From positions 124,001 to 188,000 of the forward strand of contig CALSFV010000338.1 in assembly GCA_943737045.1 (NCBI GenBank): a stretch of 64,000 nucleotides of DNA, given 5' to 3'. The stretch is from Parapristionchus giblindavisi (lineage: Eukaryota; Nematoda; Chromadorea; Rhabditida; Diplogasteridae). Shown piece after piece: positions 62,620 to 64,000 of the stretch (position 1 is its first letter; the number at the start of each line of letters is the position of its first letter). The notes beneath the pieces are model-generated. The model searched no databases and was not told the DNA's origin. It saw nothing but the letters and a program-made list of their open reading frames with translations. The position numbers were made by a program, and so were the translations under genes.

Positions 62620-64000
62620 CTAGAGGAGCATAGTGTGGGGAGCTTCGAGGAACTGCTTGAAGTGCTTGAGCCACTGAGCTCCGACAGCTCCATCTACAGT
62701 ACGATGATCACATGAGAGAGTGACCTTCATGACACGAACTGATTTGTATCTGGAATATTACATTATTGATTGATGGTTGAAGTGATACACCAGCAACAGA
62801 GATCTTCCTCTAACTCTACGCTTTTAGCATTCTAATAGCAAATAATGATTTTTTTGTACTTCATTCAATAAATCGATAACTCATTCATTTGGCTCAAATT
62901 CATGTGTCAATCAACCAATAAATAAATAAAAATTCAATCAATAACTTCAAATCAATAAACCCACCCATTGTTGTCACAAGGCACCAATTTGGTCTCTGCT
63001 CCTCCAATAGCCAGAATACACGATTGTGGTGGATTGATGATGGCAGTGAAATTGGTCACTGATCCGAACATACCCAGATTGGATACGGTGAATGTACCAC
63101 CCTGTAATGACAAGTCATGAGGATTACTGTACATGAATACTGACATCTTTTCAAATCGTATTGTAATTTGTTGGAATTTTCTTTCTAATATCTCGATTGT
63201 ATGTCCCAATCATAAATCGTTTAGTAGTTCAATCGAATCAATAATACGTATTTCTTCCTCTTAACTTAATTTTTCCATATTCACTGATATTCTTATGCGA
63301 CCCGTTGTGACATAATAAATCGTGTATTGAACAATTTTCTTGTAAGTGTCCTAACATGTAATTCTCCTGACGTACTCGTATAATAAAGTATTATTACTAA
63401 TAACACTCCATACTTCTCAAAATATCAAATGAATCGATACTCTTACCTGGAACTCATGAGGCAGTAGTTTTCCTTCTCTCGCACGTGCTGCCAACTCGGA
63501 GATCTCTGATGAAATCGTGGCAAGACCCTACAAATACAAGTATTCATTGATTCATTCATCCTTAAACTTCATAAATACAAGGTCATCTTTCATATTCGCA
63601 TCATCAAGTTGAAATGACGTCAGATATATGCTAATGTAACTACGTGCCAATTCCTAGACTGAAGACTACACAATCTATCGAATATCTGTACTCTCTCATT
63701 GCACCCTACACTCTCTGACCTAAGGCTTTATGTCAGAGAAAAGCCCACAAAAGCTAAAGGTAGCGGCTCTCACATCCAAATAAACAACACTTCACACACA
63801 ACTTATCAATATAAAATAAAATTCAACTCTAAACCAATACTAACCTTAGCATGAGCATTGAATACGATAGGAGTGATCAATCCAGCAGGGGTAGACACCG
63901 CCACTGACACATCCACGTTCTTGTTCTGTCTGAACATAATATCGATTAGTTATCGATTGGTGTATCTTTCGAGTTGTGATGATACAAACAACAGCTGTTC
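62620..64000 (-). CDS. pyruvate dehydrogenase E2 (dihydrolipoamide acetyltransferase), C-terminal part
   Basis: This gene runs off the window end. Exons read [101 protein letters not shown], and the last exon [20 protein letters not shown], ending APHTMLL and TAG. This is the 2-oxoacid dehydrogenase acyltransferase catalytic domain of mitochondrial PDC-E2, with the catalytic HxxxDG (DHRTVDG) intact. The closing TMLL and the SNLGMFG motif favour the pyruvate enzyme over the branched-chain or oxoglutarate E2. The likely C. elegans counterpart is dlat-1. The lipoyl and linker domains lie beyond the window. Confidence 0.9.

Overview
The window is nuclear DNA of a nematode, most likely rhabditid-like. 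The evidence is compact genes with many short introns ending in TTTCAG-type acceptors, acceptor sites directly upstream of start codons (as expected for spliced-leader trans-splicing), and typical nematode families: a caenacin-like Gly/Tyr peptide, a ShKT protein, a DSL Notch ligand, an LDLa/chitin-binding secreted protein, a Reeler protein and a Tc1/mariner element. Gene structures below were read by eye from splice sites and reading frames; most long single-frame ORFs are not genes.

Layout. 142-335 (-) holds the last exons of an unidentified gene. 862-5037 (+) is a CNNM/ancient conserved domain metal transporter. 7093-7379 (-) is a caenacin-like peptide with a TATA box, followed by a 28-nt U2 snRNA fragment. 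8166-11455 (-) is a DDX5/DDX17-type DEAD-box helicase with two related C/D-box snoRNA candidates in its introns. 12131-14174 (+) is a ZFAND2/AIP-1 AN1 zinc finger protein ending in a CaaX box. 14853-15175 (-) is a new-looking 65-aa secreted Cys-rich peptide. 15538-21707 (-) is a secreted LDLa protein whose intron carries a 39-copy, 41-bp minisatellite. 23185-27690 (-) is a long-chain acyl-CoA synthetase with a tRNA-Ala antisense in one intron. 30511-32792 (+) is an unrecognised multi-exon gene. 33435-37571 (-) is a DSL-domain Notch ligand.

From 37.6 to 57 kb genes are nearly absent. This part holds fold-back elements (37917-38373, 40908-42048), a decayed Tc1/mariner copy (43531-44460), pyrimidine-rich low-complexity DNA, and a 6.6-kb satellite (about 48950-55610). 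The satellite is interrupted by a 5'-truncated LINE and by a 1.5-kb element with a 9-bp target duplication. That element itself contains diverged copies of the satellite unit.

Genes resume with a Reeler-domain protein (57208-59028, with a hAT-like MITE in an intron), a secreted ShKT protein with a long charged Gln/Glu/Arg stretch (60133-61758), and the C-terminal part of the pyruvate dehydrogenase E2 subunit (62620 to the window end, -).

The most interesting items are the satellite/transposon relationship, the paired snoRNAs with a compensatory terminal stem, the perfectly homogeneous E-box minisatellite, a dispersed hairpin family, and the GATCAAA heptamer arrays in introns across the window.
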